Positions 53,759 to 61,620 of a stretch of DNA of 64,000 bases are shown one piece after another. The position numbers and the translations under genes were made by a program. Each line of letters begins with the position of its first letter. The first letter of the stretch is position 1. The notes beneath the pieces were generated by a model that searched no databases, was not told where the DNA came from, and saw nothing but the letters and a program-made list of their open reading frames with translations. The DNA comes from Clostridia bacterium. Lineage in GTDB: Bacteria > Bacillota > Clostridia > Oscillospirales > CAG-272. The DNA lies in the NCBI GenBank assembly GCA_017625755.1, contig JAGAKG010000022.1, forward strand, positions 16,476 to 80,475. The letters are read 5' to 3'.

Positions 53759-55351
53759 ATGCGTGAAAATATAGAATCTTTCCTTCTTGAACAATATGAG
53801 GAATTGTATTTAAGCATAAAAAAGAAGGCTGTTGAAGAATTGAACCTGCCCATAAAGGTGGGGAATACGATAATAGGCTTTGGCAAGATTCTTGATTTTT
53901 ATATGTTTTGGATAGGCGATAAGCGCGGAACAGTTTATTTCAACGCGAGAAAAAGCTTTTCCCGCCCGAGAAAATATAACTCAATCAAAATAGAGCTTAT
54001 TCCCGCCAATAAGAACGCCATCTTTTCCGCGATAGATAACATATACAACAGCTATCTGGAATCCAATAACAACGGAAATTTTGAGGCGGAAGAGCAGAGA
54101 GTCGCGCGTAAAATAGACACTAACAGGAAAAAAAGAAAACGCCGTGAGGCTGTTGCGAGAAATCTGGAAGAAAGCCCCGCGATAGAGCTTCTTTGGAATG
54201 ATGTGACGGTTGCCGTACTTGAGAGGGCGGAGCAGGGGTGTGACGCTGAGCTTTGCCTTGATGAGGAAAAAATCGCGCAGCTTGAAGCATACGGAAACCG
54301 CCTTGTCGAGCTCTTTGATAAAGTCCTCGTCTTTATGGAAACGGGGGGCTATAATGTCCTAGCGCGCAGGATACCCGTTTACCGCGAATATATCGAGTCC
54401 GATAGAACGACCCTTACCGATATTGCCCAAAAACACTCCCTCTCGCGCGAGAGGATCCGTCAGCTTGTGGGGCAGGTAGACCGCCATATCTTTGATAATT
54501 TCAAAAAAGCGATGTTGTTTGACGACGAGGTTTTCAATGCCTGCGTCGAGCAAATCGCAGAGGTGCTGGGGGCTGTTGAGTATAATATACCGCACCTGCT
54601 TGCGTATGGCTTGGCGAATATCAGTAACCGCAAAAAGAGTGCTGTTTTGAATATGCTTTTCGGTAAAGAGTGCAGCCAAAATTTTATGGAGAAAGACAAG
54701 CTTTTGACCGAAAAAAGAGACGCGCATAATAAGCGCGTCAAAAAAGATAAAGCTGTATTGGATGAGTGGGAGTGTTATAACTCAAAGATATGCTATCCGT
54801 CTGCCTTTTCGGCAGATCCGTTCGAGACCGCTGGGGTATATAAAGAAGAAAAGCGTTTTGATTTCGTAGAGAAGGTTTATAAAAAGCTGAAGAAGCTCAA
54901 CCCGCTTATAGAAATTATTGAAAACCCCGATATTGTCTATTATCGCACGAGTCAGACCGAGCATCACCCAAATTTCCTTTTGCGTGTTCCCGACGGAAGA
55001 AGTGTCCTTGTGCTGGTTTTGCCGACCATAAATATGGCGTTTAAATATAATATCCAAAGGTGTAATGAGCTGCACCGCTTCTGTAAAAATAACGGATACG
55101 GATATCTGATTATCGACGACCGCGGAAACTCTATCTACGATATTCGCAATAAGGAGATTGCCCCCGAGCTTGTAGGGCAATTCAACGCCATTATGGAAAC
55201 AAGGAATATGATTATCTGGAGTGATATCAAGGAAATAAAACTGACTCGCCCCGTCTCAAACGCCGATATCGTCGCCTATGTGCTGCAAAATAAGCTTTAT
55301 ATCACAATGTCGCCCTTTTGCATAAGGCGCAGAAAGAGCACGACATTTTGA
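53759..55351 (+). CDS. Protein with sigma region-4-like HTH and a nuclease-fold-like C-terminus
   Basis: A 530-residue protein. A Lys/Arg-rich stretch (about 118-135) precedes a helix-turn-helix almost identical in form to sigma-70 region 4 (TLTDIAQKHSLSRERIRQL, about 218-236). The C-terminal part (about 385-480) has HHPNFLLRVPDGRSVLVLVL and NNGYGYLIIDDRGNSIYDI, in the layout of a PD-(D/E)XK nuclease strand pair, but the Asp is Asn and the E-x-K is L-x-L, so catalysis is unlikely. No sigma region 2 is seen. ATG at 53759 follows AAGGTGGTGA by 5 bases. Role unknown, possibly a DNA-binding regulator. Confidence 0.6.
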   Translation: MRENIESFLLEQYEELYLSIKKKAVEELNLPIKVGNTIIGFGKILDFYMFWIGDKRGTVYFNARKSFSRPRKYNSIKIELIPANKNAIFSAIDNIYNSYLESNNNGNFEAEEQRVARKIDTNRKKRKRREAVARNLEESPAIELLWNDVTVAVLERAEQGCDAELCLDEEKIAQLEAYGNRLVELFDKVLVFMETGGYNVLARRIPVYREYIESDRTTLTDIAQKHSLSRERIRQLVGQVDRHIFDNFKKAMLFDDEVFNACVEQIAEVLGAVEYNIPHLLAYGLANISNRKKSAVLNMLFGKECSQNFMEKDKLLTEKRDAHNKRVKKDKAVLDEWECYNSKICYPSAFSADPFETAGVYKEEKRFDFVEKVYKKLKKLNPLIEIIENPDIVYYRTSQTEHHPNFLLRVPDGRSVLVLVLPTINMAFKYNIQRCNELHRFCKNNGYGYLIIDDRGNSIYDIRNKEIAPELVGQFNAIMETRNMIIWSDIKEIKLTRPVSNADIVAYVLQNKLYITMSPFCIRRRKSTTF

Positions 55352-55397
55352 TTTCGAGAAAAAGCCCCGTTTTCCAGGTTTTCTATCAAAACTGCAA

Positions 55398-55444
55398 CAG
55401 AGAAATGATAGAAAAGTGGTAGAAAACGGGGATTTCTTGTCACT
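55398..55444. repeat. Left copy of an imperfect direct repeat, candidate island boundary
   Basis: 47 bp containing GATAGAAAAGTG and ending GTCACT. It aligns without gaps to 61773-61819 at a constant offset of 6375 bp (about 37 of 47 identical by hand). It immediately follows the sigma-4-like gene. Confidence 0.6.
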
Positions 55445-55463
55445 GCATATATATACCAATTTT

Positions 55464-56177
55464 TTAGTCAATTATAAGTATTTGCTTAATCTCATATGTT
55501 AGTTTTACATTTGGTAAAGTAAATATATCTCCAACTTTTTTGCCTATTAAAACTTTTTGGAAAGGACGGAGAGAAAAATCAACATTCACAGAAGTATCTT
55601 TGTTTGTTTCAACGATTTTGGCTTTTATTTGACACCTGTCAATTACATGAGATATTTCTGCGGGTTCATTGAATTTAGGAGAATTAATTGTTGAGGAATC
55701 AGCGGCGATTATATTTGTGGGATAAATGTCGGATATTCTTTCAAAAGTTCTCACCCACTCAACTCTCCCTGTGTTCAAATCTTCCCATCCAGTTTTTATT
55801 GGTCTATATATGCCTTGGAATACATAGTTACCTCGTTTGTTTTTTGCAAAGGTTACTCTTATAGAAGAATCTTCTATATATTCGCTTGGATTAATCCAAA
55901 TTTTCTTGATTATGTTAGGAGAAATGAATTTGTTATACCATTTTCTACCGCTGGATTTGGCTTGCAGGTAGCTTTCGTTTAAACTTGAGTGTGCAATCAT
56001 CCAAACACTATACCCCTCAGGTGTTGCATTTTTTGCATATAGTAATTTCATCATAGCAAAATTGCCACGAAGCGAGCGTTTGAATCCAAACTTTGAACAA
56101 TAATTGTCGTAAATATCTATTGCTTTTGTTCCAGCAGTAAAACCTATTTTTAAGATTTCTTGATTTTTTTCGTCCAT
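55464..56177 (-). CDS. Hypothetical protein with a GreA C-terminal-like end
   Basis: A 237-residue soluble protein. The C-terminal 35 residues (LIGKKVGDIFTLPNVKLTYE) resemble the FKBP-like C-terminal domain of GreA/GreB elongation factors; the coiled-coil N-terminal domain of Gre is absent. The middle (GNYVFQGIYRP, RTFERISDIYP) resembles a small domain common in defence-related proteins, which is inference. The start at 56177 has GGAGG 6 bases upstream. AT-rich compared with neighbours. Divergent from the AbiJ-like gene, and a CAAAAGTATT inverted repeat lies between them. Confidence 0.6.
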   Translation of the reverse strand: MDEKNQEILKIGFTAGTKAIDIYDNYCSKFGFKRSLRGNFAMMKLLYAKNATPEGYSVWMIAHSSLNESYLQAKSSGRKWYNKFISPNIIKKIWINPSEYIEDSSIRVTFAKNKRGNYVFQGIYRPIKTGWEDLNTGRVEWVRTFERISDIYPTNIIAADSSTINSPKFNEPAEISHVIDRCQIKAKIVETNKDTSVNVDFSLRPFQKVLIGKKVGDIFTLPNVKLTYEIKQILIID

Positions 56178-56190
56178 ATTTATCCTCCAA

Positions 56191-56241
56191 CAAAAGTATT
56201 GATATATATAATATACGCTAAAAATTGACAAAATACTTTTG
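56191..56241. repeat. Inverted repeat between divergent accessory genes
   Basis: Arms CAAAAGTATT (56191-56200) and AATACTTTTG (56232-56241) are separated by 31 bp, in the shared upstream region of the two accessory genes. It could be an operator; function unproven. Confidence 0.55.
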
Positions 56242-56264
56242 AATATTATAATTTTGTTTTAATA

Positions 56265-56293
56265 TTGCGATTGGATACACCATGTGTTATAAT
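56265..56293 (+). promoter_or_regulatory. Promoter of the AbiJ-like operon
   Basis: TTGCGA (56265-56270), 17 bp, TATAAT (56288-56293). The -10 is followed by the leader element shared with 63.1 kb. Confidence 0.6.
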
Positions 56294-56300
56294 ATAACTG

Positions 56301-56353
56301 CAAGCTATGGCTTGAATATTTTTATCGAAATATGCCTTTCGAAAAAATACCAA
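56301..56353 (+). other. Leader element copy 1 (hairpin plus 20-nt core)
   Basis: Hairpin CAAGC-TATG-GCTTG (56301-56314) runs into a core that is identical for 20 nt (56309-56328) to one at 63116-63135, then GAAAAAATACCAA. The distance from the TATAAT box to the core is 21 nt in both copies. A second stem TCGAAA/TTTCGA (56325-56342) is present only here. Confidence 0.65.
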
Positions 56354-56407
56354 GAAATTGCTGAATGATTTAAACCTTGATTATATGGAGGATGTTTAAG
56401 AGAATAT

Positions 56408-57337
56408 ATGTCTTATTATACCGAAAGACACAAGATGCGAACACCGATACACAAAACATACAAAATAAATTTGATGGAATATGATGTGCTTTTGAACATA
56501 TGTGAGAAATACTATGAAAATATAGCTTGGAGATTTCCATACAATAATGGAAATCTTGGGTTGTGCCTTGGACTTGATTCGGAAAAAATGGTGCGTTATT
56601 TTTGGTATGAAATTCCTGACCTATATGGATTAGATTCTCATACTATAGCATATGCAATGGAGAATTGCTTTTACATTCAAGACAATCCAGAAAAATTTCA
56701 AGTTTTTGCAATATTTGATCTTATAGAATTTATTTACGATAATTGCAAAGATATTTGCGCAAAAATTAGGTACGATTTTTCCACGAATGTTGAAATACTC
56801 TTTAATCATACTGGTCAAGCTAAAAATAACTTTAGAGAAGATATTAATCGCTCTTTTGAAAATACTGGATTGCTTTATACACTAACAGAAGATGGTAGAG
56901 TTGAACGAATATTTGATGACGGAATCTTGGACAATACGGTTCTTGATACTATCAGCATTGTAAAAGAAGATGGGCTTAAGCAGTTGTTAAATGATGCTAT
57001 ATCTAAACATAGCAGTCCTCATCCAGAAGATATTCGTGATTCTGTAGAGAAAATATGGGATGCACTTGAAAGATTGAAAAGCTACTATGTCTCGTTAGAC
57101 AAGAAGGCATCTGTTGCAAAAATAATTAAGGATATATCTGGTGAAAGAGAAGAATTGAGTGTTGTTTTTGAAGCAGAGTTTAAAGCGTTAACTGATATTG
57201 GGAATAACTTCAGAATCAGGCATCACGAAACGAACAGAAATGACATTACAGATATAAATCATTATGACTACTTTTTTAATAGATGTATGTCTCTAATTTT
57301 GCTTTCGATAAAATACTTAGATGAGGTAAAAAAGTGA
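56408..57337 (+). CDS. AbiJ-like (AbiJ-NTD4 type) candidate abortive-infection protein
   Basis: A 309-residue soluble protein. The middle part INRSFENTGLLYTLTEDGRV fits the AbiJ N-terminal-like module, and the C-terminal TDIGNNFRIRHHETNRNDI has an R..HH pattern like HEPN-type RNase ends and ends in a helix-rich IKYLDEVKK. The family assignment is from memory of such motifs, not from a search. AT-rich codon use marks it as acquired. GGAGG lies 16 bases from the ATG, so translation may be weak or the start unusual. Its stop overlaps the GTG of the yjbR-like gene, tying it to chromosomal-looking genes. Confidence 0.55.
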   Translation: MSYYTERHKMRTPIHKTYKINLMEYDVLLNICEKYYENIAWRFPYNNGNLGLCLGLDSEKMVRYFWYEIPDLYGLDSHTIAYAMENCFYIQDNPEKFQVFAIFDLIEFIYDNCKDICAKIRYDFSTNVEILFNHTGQAKNNFREDINRSFENTGLLYTLTEDGRVERIFDDGILDNTVLDTISIVKEDGLKQLLNDAISKHSSPHPEDIRDSVEKIWDALERLKSYYVSLDKKASVAKIIKDISGEREELSVVFEAEFKALTDIGNNFRIRHHETNRNDITDINHYDYFFNRCMSLILLSIKYLDEVKK

Positions 57338-57711
57338 CAAAACAAGAATTTTTTGAATACTGTCTGAATACATACGGAACATCTCCCGACTATCCGTTTG
57401 ACGATCTCTTGGAAACGGCTGTGTTGAGACACGAGGGCAACCGCAAGTGGTATGCTATCGTGATGAGAGTGTCGCGCCGCAAATTTGGGCTGGAGAGCGA
57501 CGAGGTTGTAGATGTTGTCAATCTCAAACAGCCGACCGAGATGTTCGGCTCGTTCGGCGCGGCGGACGGAGTATATCCCGCATATCATATGAACAAGCTT
57601 CATTGGATATCGGTGCTTCTGCCCGACGCTCCCGATGATGTTCTTGCATTCCTCACGAACGCAAGCTTTGAGGCGACAAAATCCAAGATAAAGCAGAGGA
57701 GAACAAAATGA
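57334..57711 (+). CDS. MmcQ/YjbR family protein
   Basis: A 125-residue CyaY-like-fold protein of the YjbR/DUF419 family. It starts TKQEFFEYCLNTYGTSPDYP, with KWYAIVMRVSRRKFG and a C-terminal HMNKLHWISVLLP block typical of the family. A DNA-binding role is proposed for relatives but unproven. The start is GTG at 57334, 7 bases after GAGG, overlapping the previous stop by 4 bases. It overlaps the RibD-like gene by 4 bases (ATGA). Codon use is like the chromosomal genes, unlike the gene before it. Confidence 0.85.
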   Translation: MTKQEFFEYCLNTYGTSPDYPFDDLLETAVLRHEGNRKWYAIVMRVSRRKFGLESDEVVDVVNLKQPTEMFGSFGAADGVYPAYHMNKLHWISVLLPDAPDDVLAFLTNASFEATKSKIKQRRTK

Positions 57712-58412
57712 CCAGACCCTACATAATTTGCCATATGGTGACCTCGATAGACGGAAAGGTCACGGGTGATTTTCTGTTTCAAAATGAGTGCGCCGAGGCG
57801 ACCGAAATTTATTATCGGCTCAACCGCGAGCGAAAATCTGACGGATTTATCTGCGGTAGAGTTACGATGTAGGGAAGCTTCACAGGCGGTTTTTATCCCG
57901 ATTTGAGTCAGTACAAGCCCGTGGATAAAAAGAGAGATTTTATCGTGGACAACCTCAGCGGATTTTATGCAATCGCATTTGATACACACGGTAAGCTCGG
58001 TTGGGAATCGAATAAGATTATAGATCCCGACAAAGACCCAGGATATGACGGTGCGCAGATAATCGAGGTGCTGTCAGAGGATGTTGACGAGCGTTACCTC
58101 GGCTATCTGGAAGCTATGGAGATTCCGTATATTTTTGCGGGCGATACTGCCATTGATGTGGAGCTTGCCTTGTTCAAGTTGAAGAATATCATCGGTTGCG
58201 AGACCTTGCTCCTTGAGGGTGGTAGCATCATAAACGGCGCGTTCGAGAGAGCGGGAGCTGTGGACGAGCTCAGCCTCGTGGTCGCCCCCGTGATTGCAGG
58301 GAAGGACTCAAAGCCTCTCTTTATGGACTCGGATATTGCAAGCTTTGAGCTTGTAGGTGCCGAGAACGAGAACGGAAATCTTGTTCTGAATTATAAGAGG
58401 AATGCTTTTTAA
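57708..58412 (+). pseudogene. RibD C-terminal-like reductase with in-frame amber
   Basis: Full-length reading would be 234 residues of the dihydrofolate-reductase-like RibD C-terminal family: HMVTSIDGKVTGDF, then GFICGRVTM, and LLLEGGSIINGAFERAG near the end. Codon 55 is TAG (57870-57872), where relatives have Glu after RVTM, so a single G-to-T change would explain it. The frame is otherwise open and well conserved on both sides, which points to a very recent lesion, an assembly error or read-through. It overlaps yjbR by ATGA. No riboflavin genes are near. Confidence 0.8.
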
Positions 58413-58536
58413 AAAGAGATCAATAGAGAAACGCAACCCAAAGTTTACATAAAGAAATGCGAATTCTATGGTATGTTTTCTTCTTGTGTGTTACAATAGT
58501 GGCAACGCGGCGTTAGAAAACATAAGGAGAAAAATT

Positions 58537-59331
58537 ATGACACTTGGCGAAAAGTTATCAAAACTCAGAAAAGAAAACAATTATACACAAGAGCAGCTTG
58601 CCGAAATTCTCGGCGTTTCCCGTCAGTCGATCAGTAAATGGGAGTCGGATATCGTATATCCCGAAACCGATAAACTGATCAAAATGGGAAAGCTCTTTGA
58701 ATGCTCGATGGATTATCTTCTCAACGATGATATTACCGAAAAGCAGGGAACACAACCTGCCGAAAAAGAAAGCTTTTGGGATATGCTCAAAGGGCAATTT
58801 CACGAACGCAAGAGCGAAAAAATGATTTTCGGTATGCCGTTTTACCATATCGGCAAAAACGCGCACGGCTTTTTTGCGATAGGTGTTCGGGCGCGCGGAG
58901 TATTTTCTGTCGGTTTTTTGTCAAGAGGAATATTTTCCATGGGTCTCCTCTCTCTTGGAGTAATTTCCCTCGGCGTTCTGTCACTCGGGTTGATTTCCAT
59001 AGGTGCATTTTCCCTCGGACTTCTCGCGGTCGGATCTATTGCCCTCGGCTTATTCGCGGCAGGAGCTGTCAGCGTAGGACTTATATCCTTCGGTGCGCTC
59101 TCGGTCGGTTGCTTCTCGACGGGCGCACTTGCTGTCGGTAAATATGCTGCCGTAGGAGACCACGCCCACGGTATGATTGCCATAGGTAAAACGGTGGCAG
59201 AGGGAAGTGCTTACAGCCATATCGGAGATATGACAACGGCAGATATACCAACCGTAATTGAGTGCCTCGACGCAAATGTTCCGTCTTGCCTGAATTGGGC
59301 AAAAGCTATTTTTGAATTTTTTATACAGTAA
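58537..59331 (+). CDS. XRE-family regulator with Gly-pentad repeat domain
   Basis: A 264-residue protein. Residues 1-65 are a Cro/CI-type helix-turn-helix (NNYTQEQLAEILGVSRQSIS). After a linker, about residues 112-201 consist of some 18 pentads of pattern (V/L)(F/I/L)S(L/V)G (VFSVG, LLSLG, VISLG, AFSLG). Such uninterrupted repeats suggest a hydrophobic solenoid or membrane-associated sheet rather than ordinary membrane helices. The last 60 residues are a small polar domain. AAGGAG lies 7 bases before the ATG. Similar XRE proteins occur in Clostridia; the signal sensed is unknown. A short TTAAACG/CGTTTAA hairpin follows the stop. Confidence 0.8.
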   Translation: MTLGEKLSKLRKENNYTQEQLAEILGVSRQSISKWESDIVYPETDKLIKMGKLFECSMDYLLNDDITEKQGTQPAEKESFWDMLKGQFHERKSEKMIFGMPFYHIGKNAHGFFAIGVRARGVFSVGFLSRGIFSMGLLSLGVISLGVLSLGLISIGAFSLGLLAVGSIALGLFAAGAVSVGLISFGALSVGCFSTGALAVGKYAAVGDHAHGMIAIGKTVAEGSAYSHIGDMTTADIPTVIECLDANVPSCLNWAKAIFEFFIQ

Positions 59332-59675
59332 AAATTAAACGAGAAAGCTTTTGCCGTTTAATAAAAATTTTCAAAATAATACTGGACTTTCGCCATCTTC
59401 TGCGGTATTCATTATGCTGCACAAGATGGCGAAATTGTTGAGGGATTAAAGGGAAAATGGCTGAACCGTAATTGGTTCAGCCATAAACAGATCTAATCAA
59501 ATAAATTTATTTTACCAAAAAAGTTTTCATTTGGGAAATGCGTCTCTCGCCATGTTTCATAAAAACACCGTTTTGTCAATCAATAGAGAGAGGTGCTCAG
59601 CATACCTATCTCGCAAGCTCGACGGCAAGTTTGCTACGCAAACACTGCAAGAGAATTTTTCTCCGAGCCGCTTGA
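59332..59675. other. Spacer with hairpins and integrase scar
   Basis: No credible gene. A perfect hairpin ATGGCTGAACC/GGTTCAGCCAT (59457-59484) is followed by a T-rich tail on the minus strand, and a second CGCCATCTT/AAGATGGCG pair lies at about 59392-59432. The rest has fragments leading into the integrase remnant. Confidence 0.5.
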
Positions 59676-59843
59676 CGAGAGAGGGATTCGTTCTTGATGC
59701 TACTCGCAAAGGGAATACCGATGAAGATGATTCAGGACTGGCTCGGGCACTCGGATATGTCGACTACGGCGAATATTTATAGCCATATCGATAGTACGAG
59801 TAAAAGGGAGACTGCTCAAGCGATAGGAGAGTTGTTGGGGTGA
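59676..59843 (+). pseudogene. Tyrosine recombinase (integrase) C-terminal remnant
   Basis: About 55 codons in one frame read LLAKGIPMKMIQDWLGHSD, then STTANIYSHID, ending at TGA 59841-59843. This is the classic end of a phage or ICE integrase: the WLGH motif with catalytic His and the nucleophile Tyr in NIYSHID. A TGA lies directly upstream (59673), and the Arg-rich catalytic region and N-terminus are absent. It begins with AGGGATTCGTTCTTGAT, which recurs at 61439. Confidence 0.85.
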
Positions 59844-59858
59844 GGGAATGGAGAAGAA

Positions 59859-59883
59859 AAGGGCTACCGTGGTGGTAGCCCTT
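59859..59883 (-). terminator. Terminator of the WG-like lipoprotein gene
   Basis: A 10-bp stem AAGGGCTACC/GGTAGCCCTT with a GTGGT loop. On the minus strand it is followed by TTCTTC. Confidence 0.75.
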
Positions 59884-59890
59884 AAAATTG

Positions 59891-61084
59891 TTAAAATAAC
59901 GGTTTGAAATCGTATGTGTAATAAAAATGCTTTTGTCCTTTATAAGATGTGCTTGCATATTCTATATTGATTATATCGTCACTGAATCTTATATGGCTTG
60001 CGCCAATCATAACATTTTGTGGTAGTTCAAGCTCTGCAATCTTTCCCGTTTTATCGAATGTTTCCAAATGAGTTATTGATCTTATAACATATTTACCTTT
60101 ACAAATATATAGATTTTCAAAATTACCGCTAAGCTCTATTGGTTCATAACAAAAGCTTCCGTCTTCCTTTATTAAGGTAAAGAAATATTTGTTTGAGCTT
60201 CTAAAAACTATAGGTGCTACGCCACCTTGAAAATCGTACATTCTGTAAAGAGTTTCACTGTATTGAGCGAGGTCTATTGTTTTCGTATCGGATTCGGAGA
60301 AGGTTTCATAGTAATAGTTGCCCCTATAGTCTTTCACGTGACTCCACAAATCGGAAGCATATTGGGGATTGAACGATGCCAAAACGCTCGCTGGGTCATC
60401 AACAAAGCGACCCGTTCTCAGGTCGAATATTTTATCTTTTTCCAAGGAAACAACGTATCCGTTGTAATAAGTACCACCTATGTCTTGATAAATTTCAAAA
60501 AGCTCCTCGGAAAAATCCGATAGCTTTTCAAGCTTGGAATTAAAGATTGCAAGCTTTGTTGAAGAACCGTTAAAGGTAGTTTCTGTTTTTTTCGCTAAAA
60601 CATATCCGCCCTTAAAATATTCACTGGCGCGCTCTGAACTAAGCAACGAAGGAGAGGCTAAAAATTCATCTGCGCCGAGCTGTGAGGGCGTTGTAACCTT
60701 TCCGTTTTCGTCGCAAATACAAACACTGGAATCTTGATATACCAAGGCTATTCCGTTGTGGAAAGTAGAAACGCCATTAAGATATACGTTGTTCAGGGAA
60801 AACAAAATCTCTCCCTTTTTGTTTATACAATGTATTGTTTTGTCATCTTGAGACGTTATGTCACCAATTCGTACCCAAGCTTTTCCCTCGGAAAAGGGAG
60901 TGCTTTCCGTTACCTTAGACATATCAACTTTGGTTTTGTTGTCTTCGGAAGGAGAGGACGAATCTTCTGATAAAATGTTGTTTGGTGTATTCAGGTTATC
61001 GAGTTGACTTTCGGGCGAAGAGCTACAGGCTATTAACGATAGCAGGGTAAGTATGACGAGAAATAATGCTATAAATTTTTTCAT
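59891..61084 (-). CDS. Predicted lipoprotein with WG-like beta repeats
   Basis: A 397-residue exported lipoprotein. Signal peptide with lipobox LIAC (Cys about residue 20), a Ser/Asn/Asp-rich linker to about residue 55, then repeats like FSEGKAWVRIGD, CINKKGEILFSLNN, FHNGIALVYQ and CICDENGKV. These alternate a turn with a KGE or NGK hairpin, as in WG (KWG) repeat proteins. It probably displays a beta-propeller-like surface at the membrane. AGGAGG lies 7 bases before the ATG. It lies between the integrase remnant and the tRNA-Ser scars, in AT-rich DNA. Confidence 0.75.
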   Translation of the reverse strand: MKKFIALFLVILTLLSLIACSSSPESQLDNLNTPNNILSEDSSSPSEDNKTKVDMSKVTESTPFSEGKAWVRIGDITSQDDKTIHCINKKGEILFSLNNVYLNGVSTFHNGIALVYQDSSVCICDENGKVTTPSQLGADEFLASPSLLSSERASEYFKGGYVLAKKTETTFNGSSTKLAIFNSKLEKLSDFSEELFEIYQDIGGTYYNGYVVSLEKDKIFDLRTGRFVDDPASVLASFNPQYASDLWSHVKDYRGNYYYETFSESDTKTIDLAQYSETLYRMYDFQGGVAPIVFRSSNKYFFTLIKEDGSFCYEPIELSGNFENLYICKGKYVIRSITHLETFDKTGKIAELELPQNVMIGASHIRFSDDIINIEYASTSYKGQKHFYYTYDFKPLF

Positions 61085-61427
61085 TTTCTTTTCCTCCTAA
61101 AAATGAATAATAAAAAAGTGCGGCTACCGAAGTAAACCGCACAAAAACGCAAACTCCGATAGTCGCCAAACCAACTGAAATAGCAAGAACCAATATATGA
61201 TTTTGCCACGTCCAGTAGGAATTTGCATTTTTACAAATTCATTATAGACGTGACGCAAAAAGGATATAATTATCCCATAAAGATAAAAATAGCCCTTGCT
61301 AAAATATTCAGTTGGTTTGGCATAATTATTATACCACTATATAAAAGAAAATGCAATAGAAAATTAAAGAAGTCTAAAAGTTTTGTAAACCCAAAACGGA
61401 ACGCCTTTTGGCGTCCCGTATTGCTTT

Positions 61428-61455
61428 GGCGGATAGAAAGGGATTCGTTCTTGAT
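61428..61455. repeat. Degenerate tRNA-Ser 3'-end copy and repeat of integrase flank
   Basis: TTGGCGGATAGAAAGGGATTCG resembles TTGGCGGAGAGAGAGGGATTCG at the tRNA-Ser fragment. The AGGGATTCGTTCTTGAT part (61439-61455) is identical to 59682-59698 at the start of the integrase remnant. Confidence 0.65.
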
Positions 61456-61552
61456 TTTTGCTCAACATTTTGGATTTTGTTTTATGTAATGTTTCGCAAA
61501 AATCTTCGGTCACCGTTCACAAAACAACTCACTGGGTTGTTTTGTTCACTGC

Positions 61553-61575
61553 GTTCGAACCCCTCTCTCTCCGCC
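61553..61575 (+). repeat. tRNA-Ser 3'-end copy in opposite orientation
   Basis: The 3' half of the T arm and the acceptor (TTCGAACCCC, then TCTCTCTCCGCC) reads on the plus strand, an inverted partner of the fragment at 61620-61675. A strong hairpin lies between them. Confidence 0.7.
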
Positions 61576-61585
61576 GTTTAGAAAA

Positions 61586-61620
61586 AGAAAGAACCACCCG
61601 ATTGGGTGGTTCTTCTTTTT
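61586..61620. terminator. Hairpin between inverted tRNA-Ser fragments
   Basis: A stem AAAGAACCACCC with its near-complement and a GATT loop, followed by TTCTTTTT on the plus strand. It is probably the original tRNA terminator. Confidence 0.7.

Noticed and set aside
59531..59782. An 83-codon plus-strand frame in the spacer after the XRE gene
   Set aside because: It is out of frame with the integrase remnant it overlaps and has no ribosome site or motif.
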